Of a DNA stretch of 64,000 nt, positions 54,075 to 62,049 are shown piece by piece. A program made the translations under genes and the position numbers. Each line of letters opens with the position of its first letter. The first letter of the stretch is position 1. Under the pieces are notes generated by a model. That model was not told the DNA's origin. It saw only the letters and a list, made by a program, of their open reading frames with translations, and made no database searches. Source of the stretch: Verrucomicrobiota bacterium (GTDB taxonomy: Bacteria; Verrucomicrobiota; Verrucomicrobiia; Opitutales; Opitutaceae); contig JAEWQP010000004.1 in the NCBI GenBank assembly GCA_023399155.1, positions 161,325 to 225,324 on the forward strand. The letters run 5' to 3'.

Positions 54075-56027
54075 CTAGTTTGGGTCGATCGCGGGAGCCG
54101 GTTGAGGGCGCGGCGTCTTGATCCAGATGCCGCCTACCGCCGCGAGGTCCGCGCGGCGGGCGATCTCGAGCAGTGCGGTGCGCAGGCGCCAATACTCGGA
54201 AGGACGGTTGCGGGCGTGCCAGACGCTGGAGAAGTCCGCCTCGAAACGGCGAAGGTCCTGAGTCAGGGCGAGCATGGATTGCAAATTGCGAAGTCCGGTG
54301 CGTCCGCGTGCCAGCGTGACGAGCGCAGCGCCGAGGCGGTTCATGAGCGCAGCACCGCGGAAACCCAGCATCAGTTCGCGGCGCGCAAGCGGGTCACGAG
54401 GCGCGGTCTCCGGCACCAGCCGGGCGAAAGCGCGGGCGATCGCATCGAGCCGTTTCGCCGCGGCCCGTGCGTGCCCCGGCTCGATCGCGAGGAGGTCTGC
54501 GGGCAGACCGGTGCGCTCATCCCACCAGGCGGCGGGGCGGTGTGGCGTCGGGTCGAGCCAGAGGGTGAACAGGCGCCAGGAAACGACGTTGAGCCGCCCG
54601 GCCTCGCGGATCAGCGCGGTGCTTCGGCCTGTCGGATCGCCGAGTTCGAGCTGCGCGAACGCGGCATCAAACGACGCGGGCTCGGTGCCGCGCGTGTTCC
54701 ACGCCGCGGACGCACCGAGGAGCATGCCATGCGCGCTGTTGCCGAGGCTGTTGATGTGGCCGCGGTCGCCCCAGTCAGTGTTGAGCAGGCCGGTGGCGCC
54801 ATCGCGTCGGCCGCGGCGCGCAAAGCCCAGGATGTTTTCCGTCGCCGTATCCAGATCGTTGATCCAGCGGTCCCAGCCGCATACGCCGGGACAGGCGTAG
54901 AACGGCACGCCCGCCTTGCGGAAGAGTCGCGACTTCGTGTCGTGCAGGTCGGCGGAATAGTCCCAGTCGAGCGCGACCACCTCGCGCGGCAGCTCGCGCA
55001 CGAGTTCGGGATGATTGCCCACGATGTCGCCCCAGAACATCGGGGTGGCGTCCGCCTCGCGCACGACGCGGATGAGTTTCTTGAGAAAGCCGAGGTAGAG
55101 CCGGCCGGTGCCGCGCCGCGCGGCCTCGGCGGCGTTGCGGCCCTTGCCCAGGTCGAAGGTCTCGTCGCAGCAGAGGTTGAACAGTCTCGAGCGGAAGAGC
55201 GGGCGCAGCTCGAGGATCATCTCGCGCACCAGCGCGAGCGACCCCTCCTGGCGCGCATCGAGCGTGTAGTGGCCCATGCGGTCCCACCACGAGAACGCGA
55301 GTTGAGAGGCATCGATCGGCAACTCGTTCAGGTGGTGTTTCCGCGGGCTGACGAGCGCGGTGTAGAAATGCCCGAACGTGCTCAGCGACGGCACCAGCTC
55401 GATGTGGTGCCGCGCGGCGTTCTCGTCGATCACCCGGATGTCGTCCGCGGTGAGCGGATCCGCTCCGGCCCAGATGTCGGGGTGGCGCGCGAAGGCGAAG
55501 GTGTGCTCGAGGTAGAGCTGGAGGTGGTTGATCTTGTAGTGCGCGAGCTTGCGGATGAGCTCGAGCAGCGTGTCGCGCGTCGGCACCTTGCCGCGCGAGA
55601 TGTCGTGATAGACGCCGCGCACGGCAAAATCGGGCGCGTCGGAGATCGTGAGCGCGGGGATGCGACCGCCCACCGCCTGGGCGACAATCTGGGCGAACGT
55701 CTGGACCGCGTAGTAGAAACCGGCCGGGCCGCCGCCGGTGATCACGACGCCGTCGGGACCGATCGCCAGCCGATAGGCCTCCAGGCTCGGGAGCCGCGCG
55801 GGGGTGAGGAAGGCCGCGCCCGCGACCGCTTTCGAACCACGCCCTATCTCCGGCAAGTGACCCAGTGGGCCGGCCAGGGTCGCGGCCAGCGAGCGCGCCG
55901 TGTCGTGGGCTGCCTCGGGCAGTTTGTTGTCCAGAATGATGCGTCCAATACTTGCCAGAGCGATCGATCCGGCGGTCAGGCGCAGGGATTGCGGCGGCGG
56001 AATCAGATGGGAAGTAGGCGCGCTCAC
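54075..56027 (-). CDS. GH20-type beta-N-acetylhexosaminidase
   Basis: A 650-residue glycoside hydrolase. The N-terminal GH20b-like domain (about residues 20-110) precedes a TIM barrel starting near FAVRGVYHDISRG. The catalytic Asp-Glu pair is in LCCDETFDLGKGR; LTADDIRVIDENAARHHIEL and LDWDYSADLH are also barrel elements. A C-terminal helical region covers about 450-650. Likely releases terminal GlcNAc or GalNAc from glycans. No signal peptide is evident. The GTG at 56027 was chosen because the domain begins soon after. Divergent from the MFS gene. Confidence 0.82.
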   Translation of the reverse strand: MSAPTSHLIPPPQSLRLTAGSIALASIGRIILDNKLPEAAHDTARSLAATLAGPLGHLPEIGRGSKAVAGAAFLTPARLPSLEAYRLAIGPDGVVITGGGPAGFYYAVQTFAQIVAQAVGGRIPALTISDAPDFAVRGVYHDISRGKVPTRDTLLELIRKLAHYKINHLQLYLEHTFAFARHPDIWAGADPLTADDIRVIDENAARHHIELVPSLSTFGHFYTALVSPRKHHLNELPIDASQLAFSWWDRMGHYTLDARQEGSLALVREMILELRPLFRSRLFNLCCDETFDLGKGRNAAEAARRGTGRLYLGFLKKLIRVVREADATPMFWGDIVGNHPELVRELPREVVALDWDYSADLHDTKSRLFRKAGVPFYACPGVCGWDRWINDLDTATENILGFARRGRRDGATGLLNTDWGDRGHINSLGNSAHGMLLGASAAWNTRGTEPASFDAAFAQLELGDPTGRSTALIREAGRLNVVSWRLFTLWLDPTPHRPAAWWDERTGLPADLLAIEPGHARAAAKRLDAIARAFARLVPETAPRDPLARRELMLGFRGAALMNRLGAALVTLARGRTGLRNLQSMLALTQDLRRFEADFSSVWHARNRPSEYWRLRTALLEIARRADLAAVGGIWIKTPRPQPAPAIDPN

Positions 56028-56491
56028 GCCGCGGCATGGTGCCGGATGTAGCGGACTCGCCAAGGGAATTGGCTCCAAGCCCATCGAGTGCCGAGAAAGC
56101 TCCACTGCGGCTGCGTCGTACCCCGTGCCGAGGGTGAGGGCGCCTCCAACCGCGCTGAAGGCACAGGGCGTGGCGAGTGGCCGTCGGGGTCGGACTGGAG
56201 GGACGTGCGTCCCTGCCACCCGGCCGGCTTCAGGAATACCCGTCTGCTCGCACGCGCCGCTCCAGGGACACGGCGTCGGGAACCGCTGGGGTTCATCCTG
56301 TCATGCGCGGCCCTGGGGTCGACTCGGGGTGTCGCTCGCTGCGCATTTTCGAATTTCAGGCTGGGCATTGGCACACGTGTCCGAAAGATGTCGGGGCCAT
56401 GCCGGCGGATGCCTGCCCGGCACCGTCTGCCGCCCTGCAGGCGAGGCGGTTCCCCTTCACTCCCCGACCTGAAACTCCCAAGTACGGCGCC
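56028..56491. other. Divergent intergenic region, GH20 / MFS transporter
   Basis: 464 bp holding the promoters of two divergent genes. A short palindrome GGGACGTGCGTCCC lies near 56199-56212. No gene with recognisable product and no member of the dispersed repeat families was identified. Confidence 0.4.
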
Positions 56492-57895
56492 ATGTCCTTC
56501 ACCAAAGTCAACGAACAGATCGGCCGTTATCGCTGGACGATCTGCGCTCTCGTCTTTGCCGCGACCACGATCAACTACCTGGACCGCATGGTCCTTGGGC
56601 TGCTCAAGGAGACGCTCTCCAACGACGGCGTCTTCGGAGCGAGCAAAGCGGATCAGGAAATCAACTACTCGACGGTGGTGATCTGCTTTCAGATCGCCTA
56701 CGCGCTGGGCATGCTGGCAGCCGGCAAGTTCATCGACTGGGTGGGCACCAAGCGCGGCTACGCCTACTCGTTGATCGGATGGAGCATCGCGGCGATCGGT
56801 CACGCGTTCGGTCATCACACCTGGAGCTTTGGTTTCTGGCGCGCGGCTCTCGGCGTCACCGAGGCGGGCAACTTCCCAGCCGCCAACAAGACCATCGCCG
56901 AATGGTTCCCGAAGAAGGAGCGCGCCTTCGCCACTGGCCTCTATAATTCGGGCGCCAACGTGGGCGCCATCCTGGCACCGCTCACGGTACCTTACATCGC
57001 CATGGCCTGGGGCTGGGAGTGGGCCTTCATCCTCACAGGTGTCGTCGGCCTGCTCTGGATCGCGTTCTGGTACAAGATATACGAGAGCCCCGCCAACAAG
57101 CTGACATCAGGCCACCTCAAGCAGTCCGAATACGACTACATCCACAGCGACGTGGATGAGCAGGAGGCGGAAAAGGCCGAGGAGGCGAAGGAGAAGATTT
57201 CCTGGTTCCGGCTTCTGGGTTTCCGCCAGACCTGGGCGTTCGTGGTCGGCAAGTTCCTGACCGATCCGATTTGGTGGTTCTTCCTTTTCTGGCTCCCCGC
57301 CTTCCTGTCCGGCGAGAACGCCCGCAAGGTGCAGGACTACATGGTGGCCCATCCTGACTTCACCGGCGATCCGTCCGCCATTCCGGGCATCATCAGCTGG
57401 CCGCTCGCACTGGCGGTGGTCTACACGGTTTCAACCTTCGGCTCGATCTTCGGCGGCTGGCTGCCGAAGAAGTTCATCAACTCGGGGATGGACGCGAACA
57501 AGGCGCGCAAGCTCTCGATGTTCATCTTCGCGCTCTTTCCGCTCACCGTGCTGCTCGCCTCGCGTCTTGGCGCGATCAATACATGGCTCGCGGTGCTGGT
57601 GATCGCGATCGCCTGCGCCGCCCACCAGGCATGGTCGGCCAACATCTTCACGACAGTGTCCGACATGTTCCCGAAGAAGACGGTCGCCTCCGTGACCGGC
57701 ATCGGCGGCATGGCGGGCGCGGTGGGCGGCATCCTCATCGCGCGGGCCGCCGGCCTGCTGCTGGCGCACTTCACCGAGCAGGGAAAGGTGGAGATGGGCT
57801 ACGGCATCCTGTTCGTCGTCTGCGGCTCCGCCTACCTGGCGGCCTGGGCGCTCATGCACGTGCTCGTGCCGAAGTTCAAGAAGATCGTCGTGTAG
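56492..57895 (+). CDS. MFS transporter, ExuT/hexuronate-sugar acid type
   Basis: A 467-residue 12-helix permease. TM1 has TTINYLDRMVLGLL, typical of the anion:cation symporter family (ExuT, GudP). The loop after TM2 has DWVGTKRGY and the central loop is charged (about residues 212-235, EQEAEKAEEAKEK). WFPKKERAFATGLYNSGANVG is also family-like. Substrate is probably a hexuronate or related sugar acid. A strong terminator follows at 57926, so it is likely monocistronic. Confidence 0.87.
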   Translation: MSFTKVNEQIGRYRWTICALVFAATTINYLDRMVLGLLKETLSNDGVFGASKADQEINYSTVVICFQIAYALGMLAAGKFIDWVGTKRGYAYSLIGWSIAAIGHAFGHHTWSFGFWRAALGVTEAGNFPAANKTIAEWFPKKERAFATGLYNSGANVGAILAPLTVPYIAMAWGWEWAFILTGVVGLLWIAFWYKIYESPANKLTSGHLKQSEYDYIHSDVDEQEAEKAEEAKEKISWFRLLGFRQTWAFVVGKFLTDPIWWFFLFWLPAFLSGENARKVQDYMVAHPDFTGDPSAIPGIISWPLALAVVYTVSTFGSIFGGWLPKKFINSGMDANKARKLSMFIFALFPLTVLLASRLGAINTWLAVLVIAIACAAHQAWSANIFTTVSDMFPKKTVASVTGIGGMAGAVGGILIARAAGLLLAHFTEQGKVEMGYGILFVVCGSAYLAAWALMHVLVPKFKKIVV

Positions 57896-57925
57896 GCGAC
57901 ACCCGCCTGCCGCACGTTGGTTTTC

Positions 57926-57956
57926 GCACGCCGCCCGTCCGGGCGGCGTGCTTTTT
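57926..57956 (+). terminator. Intrinsic terminator after MFS gene
   Basis: An 11-bp perfect stem, GCACGCCGCCC (57926-57936) with GGGCGGCGTGC (57941-57951), a 4-base loop, then TTTTT at 57952-57956. It lies 31 bases after the stop codon and is the clearest Rho-independent terminator in the window. It lies just before the convergent reductase gene ends (57989). Confidence 0.9.
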
Positions 57957-57988
57957 GTAACCTGAAAGTGGTTACGAAAGCCCGCCGC

Positions 57989-58936
57989 TCAGGTGCGACG
58001 GAAGTACCAATCGCGGCACTCCGGCGGCACGGCCAGGCGCTCGAGCATCGCGTCGAACGACTCCAGGCGGGTCTTCAGGAGCCCCGCGAGCGGAGCGCTG
58101 TCGAGCGACAGGTCGGGCTGCCGGCGCGGCCGCCCGGGTGTGGCGTCGTCGGCCTGCGATGCCTCGTCGATCAGATCGTCTGCCGGAAGGTTGAACTGCC
58201 GCGCGACGCGCCGGCCCATTTCCGCGCGTGAGATCGGGTCGGAGCCGGCCCAGTGGAACAACCCGCAGGTCTGCGCGTCGCGGCGTTCGCACAGTTCGAC
58301 GATCATTTCCGCCACGTTCTCGGCCGAGCAGGGCTGGCGGATCTCGTCGCGATAGAGACGCGCGCGCTTCCCCGCCGCCCAGGTCATGAAGAGCCGCTCG
58401 TGCAGGCTGCGGCGGCCGCTGAGGCTGTTGCCGCCCAGCAGCGGGAGCCGGATCGTCGCGGCCGTCTCGGGTGCGAAGCGCGCGACGCGCTGCTCGGACT
58501 CGACCTTCTGCCGCGCATACAGCGTGGGAGGCGAGACCGGATCGCCCCGCCGGTAGGGGGCGTTAAGCCCGTCGAAGACCTGTTCGCTCGAGAGGTGGAC
58601 GAGCCGCGCACCCAGATGATGGCTGAGCTGCGCCAGCGTAGAGGGAAGCTCGACGTTGAGCTGCTGTGAACGGGCCGGATCCGCATCGCAATGCGACGGT
58701 TCGGAGATGGCCGCGGCATTGACAATCGCGTCGGGGAAAAGCTCGAGCGCGAACTGCTGCACGGCCGCGATGTCGGTGAGATCCATCGAACGGATACGCG
58801 CGGCTCCGGGGATCGTCCCGGCATGGCGCCCCACCACCGCCACGACATCAAACCCGCGGCGCTGCGCCACGGCGGCCACGTTCGATCCGACGAGACCGGA
58901 GGCCCCGGTGAGCAGGAGTTTGGGTGACTGGGGCAT
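57989..58936 (-). CDS. NAD(P)-dependent sugar epimerase/reductase (RmlD-like extended SDR)
   Basis: A 315-residue extended SDR with the Rossmann motif TGASGLVGSN (about residues 10-19), NAAAISEPSHCD, a serine in HLSSEQVFDG and the catalytic YxxxK in TLYARQKVE. The EQVFDG motif is typical of dTDP-4-dehydrorhamnose reductase (RmlD) types. No rml genes are adjacent, so the substrate is uncertain. Ends in a Trp/Phe/Arg-rich tail. Confidence 0.82.
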   Translation of the reverse strand: MPQSPKLLLTGASGLVGSNVAAVAQRRGFDVVAVVGRHAGTIPGAARIRSMDLTDIAAVQQFALELFPDAIVNAAAISEPSHCDADPARSQQLNVELPSTLAQLSHHLGARLVHLSSEQVFDGLNAPYRRGDPVSPPTLYARQKVESEQRVARFAPETAATIRLPLLGGNSLSGRRSLHERLFMTWAAGKRARLYRDEIRQPCSAENVAEMIVELCERRDAQTCGLFHWAGSDPISRAEMGRRVARQFNLPADDLIDEASQADDATPGRPRRQPDLSLDSAPLAGLLKTRLESFDAMLERLAVPPECRDWYFRRT

Positions 58937-59085
58937 GCTGGACGGCGGACGAAGGACGGAAGGACTCGAGCGATTAGGAAGCGGGAATTGGCGGGAAGAT
59001 CCGGATCAACCGTCGATGGATGCGGGTACGGTCGGTGGCGCGGCTGTCCTCTGACTTCTGTCGTCCGACCTCTGCCCTCCGTTTT

Positions 59086-59733
59086 TCATTCGCGCCATGC
59101 TGCGGCGATCTCGGCGAGGTCGACCGCGATCTCCAGCATGTCGGGGAAGCGGTCGCACACCTTCGCATTCGCAAAGTTGCCCATCTCCGCGTATTTCACC
59201 TCGCCGCCTTCGACGGTGAATGCACCGAGCCCGCGATGCTTCTTCCACGCATCGACCATGCGCATGCGGACCTCGGGGATGAGCGCCGCGCGCACAAAGT
59301 CGGGCTGCTTGGTCTTCACGTAGAGTTTCTCGTCGAAAGCAGGATCGCCCAGGGTGACATCGTCGATGCCGAGCATGCGTCCGGCCTTGGTGAACAGATT
59401 CTCGCCGGAAATCTTCAGGGAGAAATCCCGCGGCATCCCGGCCTGCAACGACAGCGCGCACCACGTCGTGCGGTTCTTCCCCGAGCCGGTCGTGTAGGTG
59501 TAGAGTTGTACGGGCCGCCCGCGGAAGGTTCCCACCACCCGGGTGTTGGATCCGGCAAAGATGCTTTTCTTGGCCGGTTCCTGCACGCTGAGCCCGAGCC
59601 GATCGGCGATCGCCTGGAGATTGGCGCGGGCCTTGCGGGTCTGGACGGCGCCGGCCCAGATGATCAGGCCGATCACGCTGACAAACAGGACGCCAAACAG
59701 GATGGGCAACAGGGGCTCGAAGGCGGAGTTCAC
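59086..59733 (-). CDS. Single-pass membrane protein of unknown function
   Basis: A 215-residue protein with one N-terminal transmembrane segment (about residues 8-27, PILFGVLFVSVIGLIIWAG) and a soluble domain that carries RARANLQAIADRLGLSVQE and GTFRGRPVQLYTYTTGSGK. Not recognised. Start GTG at 59733; a GTG 18 codons upstream is also open. The gap to the reductase gene (58937-59085) contains GGACGGAGGAC-like degenerate repeats. Confidence 0.65.
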   Translation of the reverse strand: MNSAFEPLLPILFGVLFVSVIGLIIWAGAVQTRKARANLQAIADRLGLSVQEPAKKSIFAGSNTRVVGTFRGRPVQLYTYTTGSGKNRTTWCALSLQAGMPRDFSLKISGENLFTKAGRMLGIDDVTLGDPAFDEKLYVKTKQPDFVRAALIPEVRMRMVDAWKKHRGLGAFTVEGGEVKYAEMGNFANAKVCDRFPDMLEIAVDLAEIAAAWRE

Positions 59734-59827
59734 GCGCCGAGGCTGTCGCGCACGGCGCAGCGAGACAAGCCGGTTGCCGGGTTTCACTGGCGAGCCGGAC
59801 GGTTCCGGCTACTGTGCGACACCACCG

Positions 59828-60577
59828 ATGTGCGGCCGTTACACGCTCAAGACCCATCGCCGGAAGATCCAGGAGCGGTTTGACGTCGACGACGTGCCCG
59901 AACTCCATCCGCGCTACAATCTCGGTCCCACGCAGGACGGACTCGTGGTGCGGCCGGGTGATGCTCCGGCGACGCGCACGGCGGCTCTGCTGCGCTGGGG
60001 GCTGATCCCGTCGTGGACCAAGGAGAAGTCCTCGCTGCCGCTTCTGATCAACGCGCGCGCCGAGACGCTCGCGTCAAAGGGAGCGTTCCGCGAGTCGTTC
60101 AAGCGCCGCCGCTGCCTCGTCGTCGCCGATGGCTTTTTCGAATGGTCGCGACGCGGGCCGCAGAAACAGCCGTATTACTTCACCGTGGACCAGGGCGAAC
60201 CCTTCGCCATGGCCGGGCTCTGGGACAGCTGGCATCCGCCTGGCGCTCCGGCCAGCGAAGCGATCGAGACCTTCGTGATCGTCACGACCGCGGCCAACGA
60301 GATCCTGGCCCCCCACCACGATCGCATGCCCGTGATCGTCGAACCCCTGCTGTATGAAGACTGGCTGAATCCACTGCTTTCCGACACCGGTGCGCTCGCG
60401 CGGGTGCTCGTGCCGTTTCCTGCCATGCGGATGCTTGGGCGGGCCGTGAATGCACGGGTCAACAACATCAAGTTCGACGACCCGGCATGCCTCGAACCGC
60501 CCACCGCCGAGGAGCCGGCGGAAAAGCCCCGCGCCGGCGCGAACCTGGGCGACCAGCTGGACCTCGGTCTCGGATAG
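59828..60577 (+). CDS. SOS response-associated peptidase family protein (SRAP, YedK/HMCES-like)
   Basis: A 249-residue protein that crosslinks to abasic sites in single-stranded DNA. The N-terminus MCGRYTL fixes the start, since Cys2 becomes the catalytic N-terminal residue after Met removal. NARAETLASKGAFRESFKRRRCLV and GFFEW supply the Asn and Glu active-site residues, and ILAPHHDRMPVIV the histidine. All key residues are present. The start is 95 bases past the upstream divergent gene. Confidence 0.93.
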   Translation: MCGRYTLKTHRRKIQERFDVDDVPELHPRYNLGPTQDGLVVRPGDAPATRTAALLRWGLIPSWTKEKSSLPLLINARAETLASKGAFRESFKRRRCLVVADGFFEWSRRGPQKQPYYFTVDQGEPFAMAGLWDSWHPPGAPASEAIETFVIVTTAANEILAPHHDRMPVIVEPLLYEDWLNPLLSDTGALARVLVPFPAMRMLGRAVNARVNNIKFDDPACLEPPTAEEPAEKPRAGANLGDQLDLGLG

Positions 60578-60717
60578 CGACGCCGGTCCGCGGGATCGGG
60601 ACAAACGCGCATGCGCGGCGTAAGCACACCGGATGCGCGCGTTGTATCCTGATGGTCATTACAGATCTCTCACCGTCCGTCGCGACAGGCCCGTCACGGC
60701 GCGCCTTTCCTGGCCGT

Positions 60718-60750
60718 GGGAGAATGTCAATCAATGATTTACATTCTCCC
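60718..60750. repeat. AT-rich-loop inverted repeat between convergent genes
   Basis: GGGAGAATGT (60718-60727) pairs exactly with ACATTCTCCC (60741-60750). Outside it CGT/GCG extend the stem with one wobble pair. The 13-base loop is A/T-rich. It lies between the SRAP stop (60577) and the MBL stop (60784), so a bidirectional terminator is possible, but no T-run is present. Confidence 0.6.
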
Positions 60751-60783
60751 GCGGCAGACGGGGCGGGGCGGGGTGCGCTGCTG

Positions 60784-61464
60784 TCACCGCGCCTTGGCGC
60801 ACAGGCGGGCGGCCATGTCCTCGAGCGAGAGCCGGTTGGAACAATGATTGGGGCAAACGAGCCGCGGCTGCAGCCTGGCCGCCTTGCGGATGCTCGCGGG
60901 GATGAGCGATCGATCCACATTCAGGATACGCGGCGGGATCTGCGTCCACGTGCGCCAGATCGCGATAAGGTCGCCGGAGAACAGCAGCCGATGCCGTTCG
61001 CTCCAGAATCCGCAGTGCCCGAGCGTGTGGCCGGGCAGGTGAACGACGCGCAGCCCGCCCCAGTAGGGCAGCAGGTCACCGTCGATGAAGGACCGGTCGA
61101 TCGCGGCGCTGTGGTAGCGGAGAACGGCACGACCCAGCGCCTCCAGGCCGCCGCACACGCGCGCCAGGCCGCGATAGGGATAACGGCCGTCGATATGCGT
61201 CTGCTCATCCGGGTGGGCGTGGACCGGGGCGCCCGTCCAGGCCTTCAGCCACGCCAGGTTTCCGGTGTGATCGAGGTGGCCGTGGGTGAGCAGGATGGCA
61301 TCGACGCTGTCGGGGCGGAGGCCGAGGTCGGCAAACAGCCGGCGGAATTTCCCGGCGTAACCAATCAGCCCTGTGTCGATGATCACGACGCGCCGTTCCT
61401 CGTCCACCAGGACGAAGCATTTGCCGAAGCGTCCGCGGACGCGGTGCATGCCAGCGGGAATCAT
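60784..61464 (-). CDS. MBL-fold metallo-hydrolase
   Basis: A 226-residue metallo-beta-lactamase-fold protein. The metal-binding motif THGHLDHTG (HxHxDH) is at about residues 61-69, the next His in LPGHTLGHCGF and the Asp in FSGDLI. The C-terminal His is in CPNHCSNRL. A hydrolase of unknown substrate; Glx-II and lactonase types share this layout. ATG at 61464. Confidence 0.85.
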   Translation of the reverse strand: MIPAGMHRVRGRFGKCFVLVDEERRVVIIDTGLIGYAGKFRRLFADLGLRPDSVDAILLTHGHLDHTGNLAWLKAWTGAPVHAHPDEQTHIDGRYPYRGLARVCGGLEALGRAVLRYHSAAIDRSFIDGDLLPYWGGLRVVHLPGHTLGHCGFWSERHRLLFSGDLIAIWRTWTQIPPRILNVDRSLIPASIRKAARLQPRLVCPNHCSNRLSLEDMAARLCAKAR

Positions 61465-61713
61465 GGCGGTTCAGTCGTCCCTTTTCCCCGTGGGAGCAAG
61501 CGGACGCGCGCGTGCGCAGGGATGCCGCGTGGTGCGCCGGATGGCACGGGGCTCGCACCTGGGGCATTCCCCCCGGCCTCGACGGTAGGGTTGGGGTCGT
61601 CGCCGATGCGCCGATACAGACCATCCCGGAGGGTTCCTCCCCGATCGTGCAAATTCGGATGGCGGGCGGCCTACGGCTTTGGCGACGGCGGTCGATAAAG
61701 GAGGGACCGAACC

Positions 61714-61989
61714 ATGGAAGACATCCCGCTGCCGCAACTTCTCGACTTCCTCCAGCAGGCAATCACCTGCTGCCGGACGAATTCGAAGTTCGTCCATGTG
61801 CCCGAGTTCGCCCGGTCGCGCCTGGGCGAGGCGGCCGACAACATCGAGTTCTTCATGGATCGCAACGAGTTCAACCGCGCGATGCAGGAGGCCTCGCTGG
61901 CCATAGCCATCAACTCGGCAGTGGCGCGTTTCATCCAGGATTCGGCGCAGGCGGTGGATACGCTGCGCTCTCGTATCGGCGCCGCGTAA
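61714..61989 (+). CDS. Small protein of unknown function, 91 residues
   Basis: Mostly helical and acidic: PLPQLLDFLQQAITCC, SRLGEAADNIEFFMDRNEF and AIAINSAVARFIQDS. GGAGG (TAAAGGAGG region at 61698-61706) lies 7-8 bases before the ATG, a strong ribosome-binding site. No signal peptide or membrane segment. Not recognised. Confidence 0.6.
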   Translation: MEDIPLPQLLDFLQQAITCCRTNSKFVHVPEFARSRLGEAADNIEFFMDRNEFNRAMQEASLAIAINSAVARFIQDSAQAVDTLRSRIGAA

Positions 61990-62049
61990 GCGTCGTGGTC
62001 GTCCGGCCGCCACCGGCGGCATCACGGCCGCCGGCGGCTGCGCGGCACA

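Noticed and set aside
56177..56491. N-terminal extension of the MFS transporter
   Set aside because: The upstream codons encode Arg/Ala/Gly-rich sequence unlike a transporter; the TM1 motif follows the ATG at 56492.
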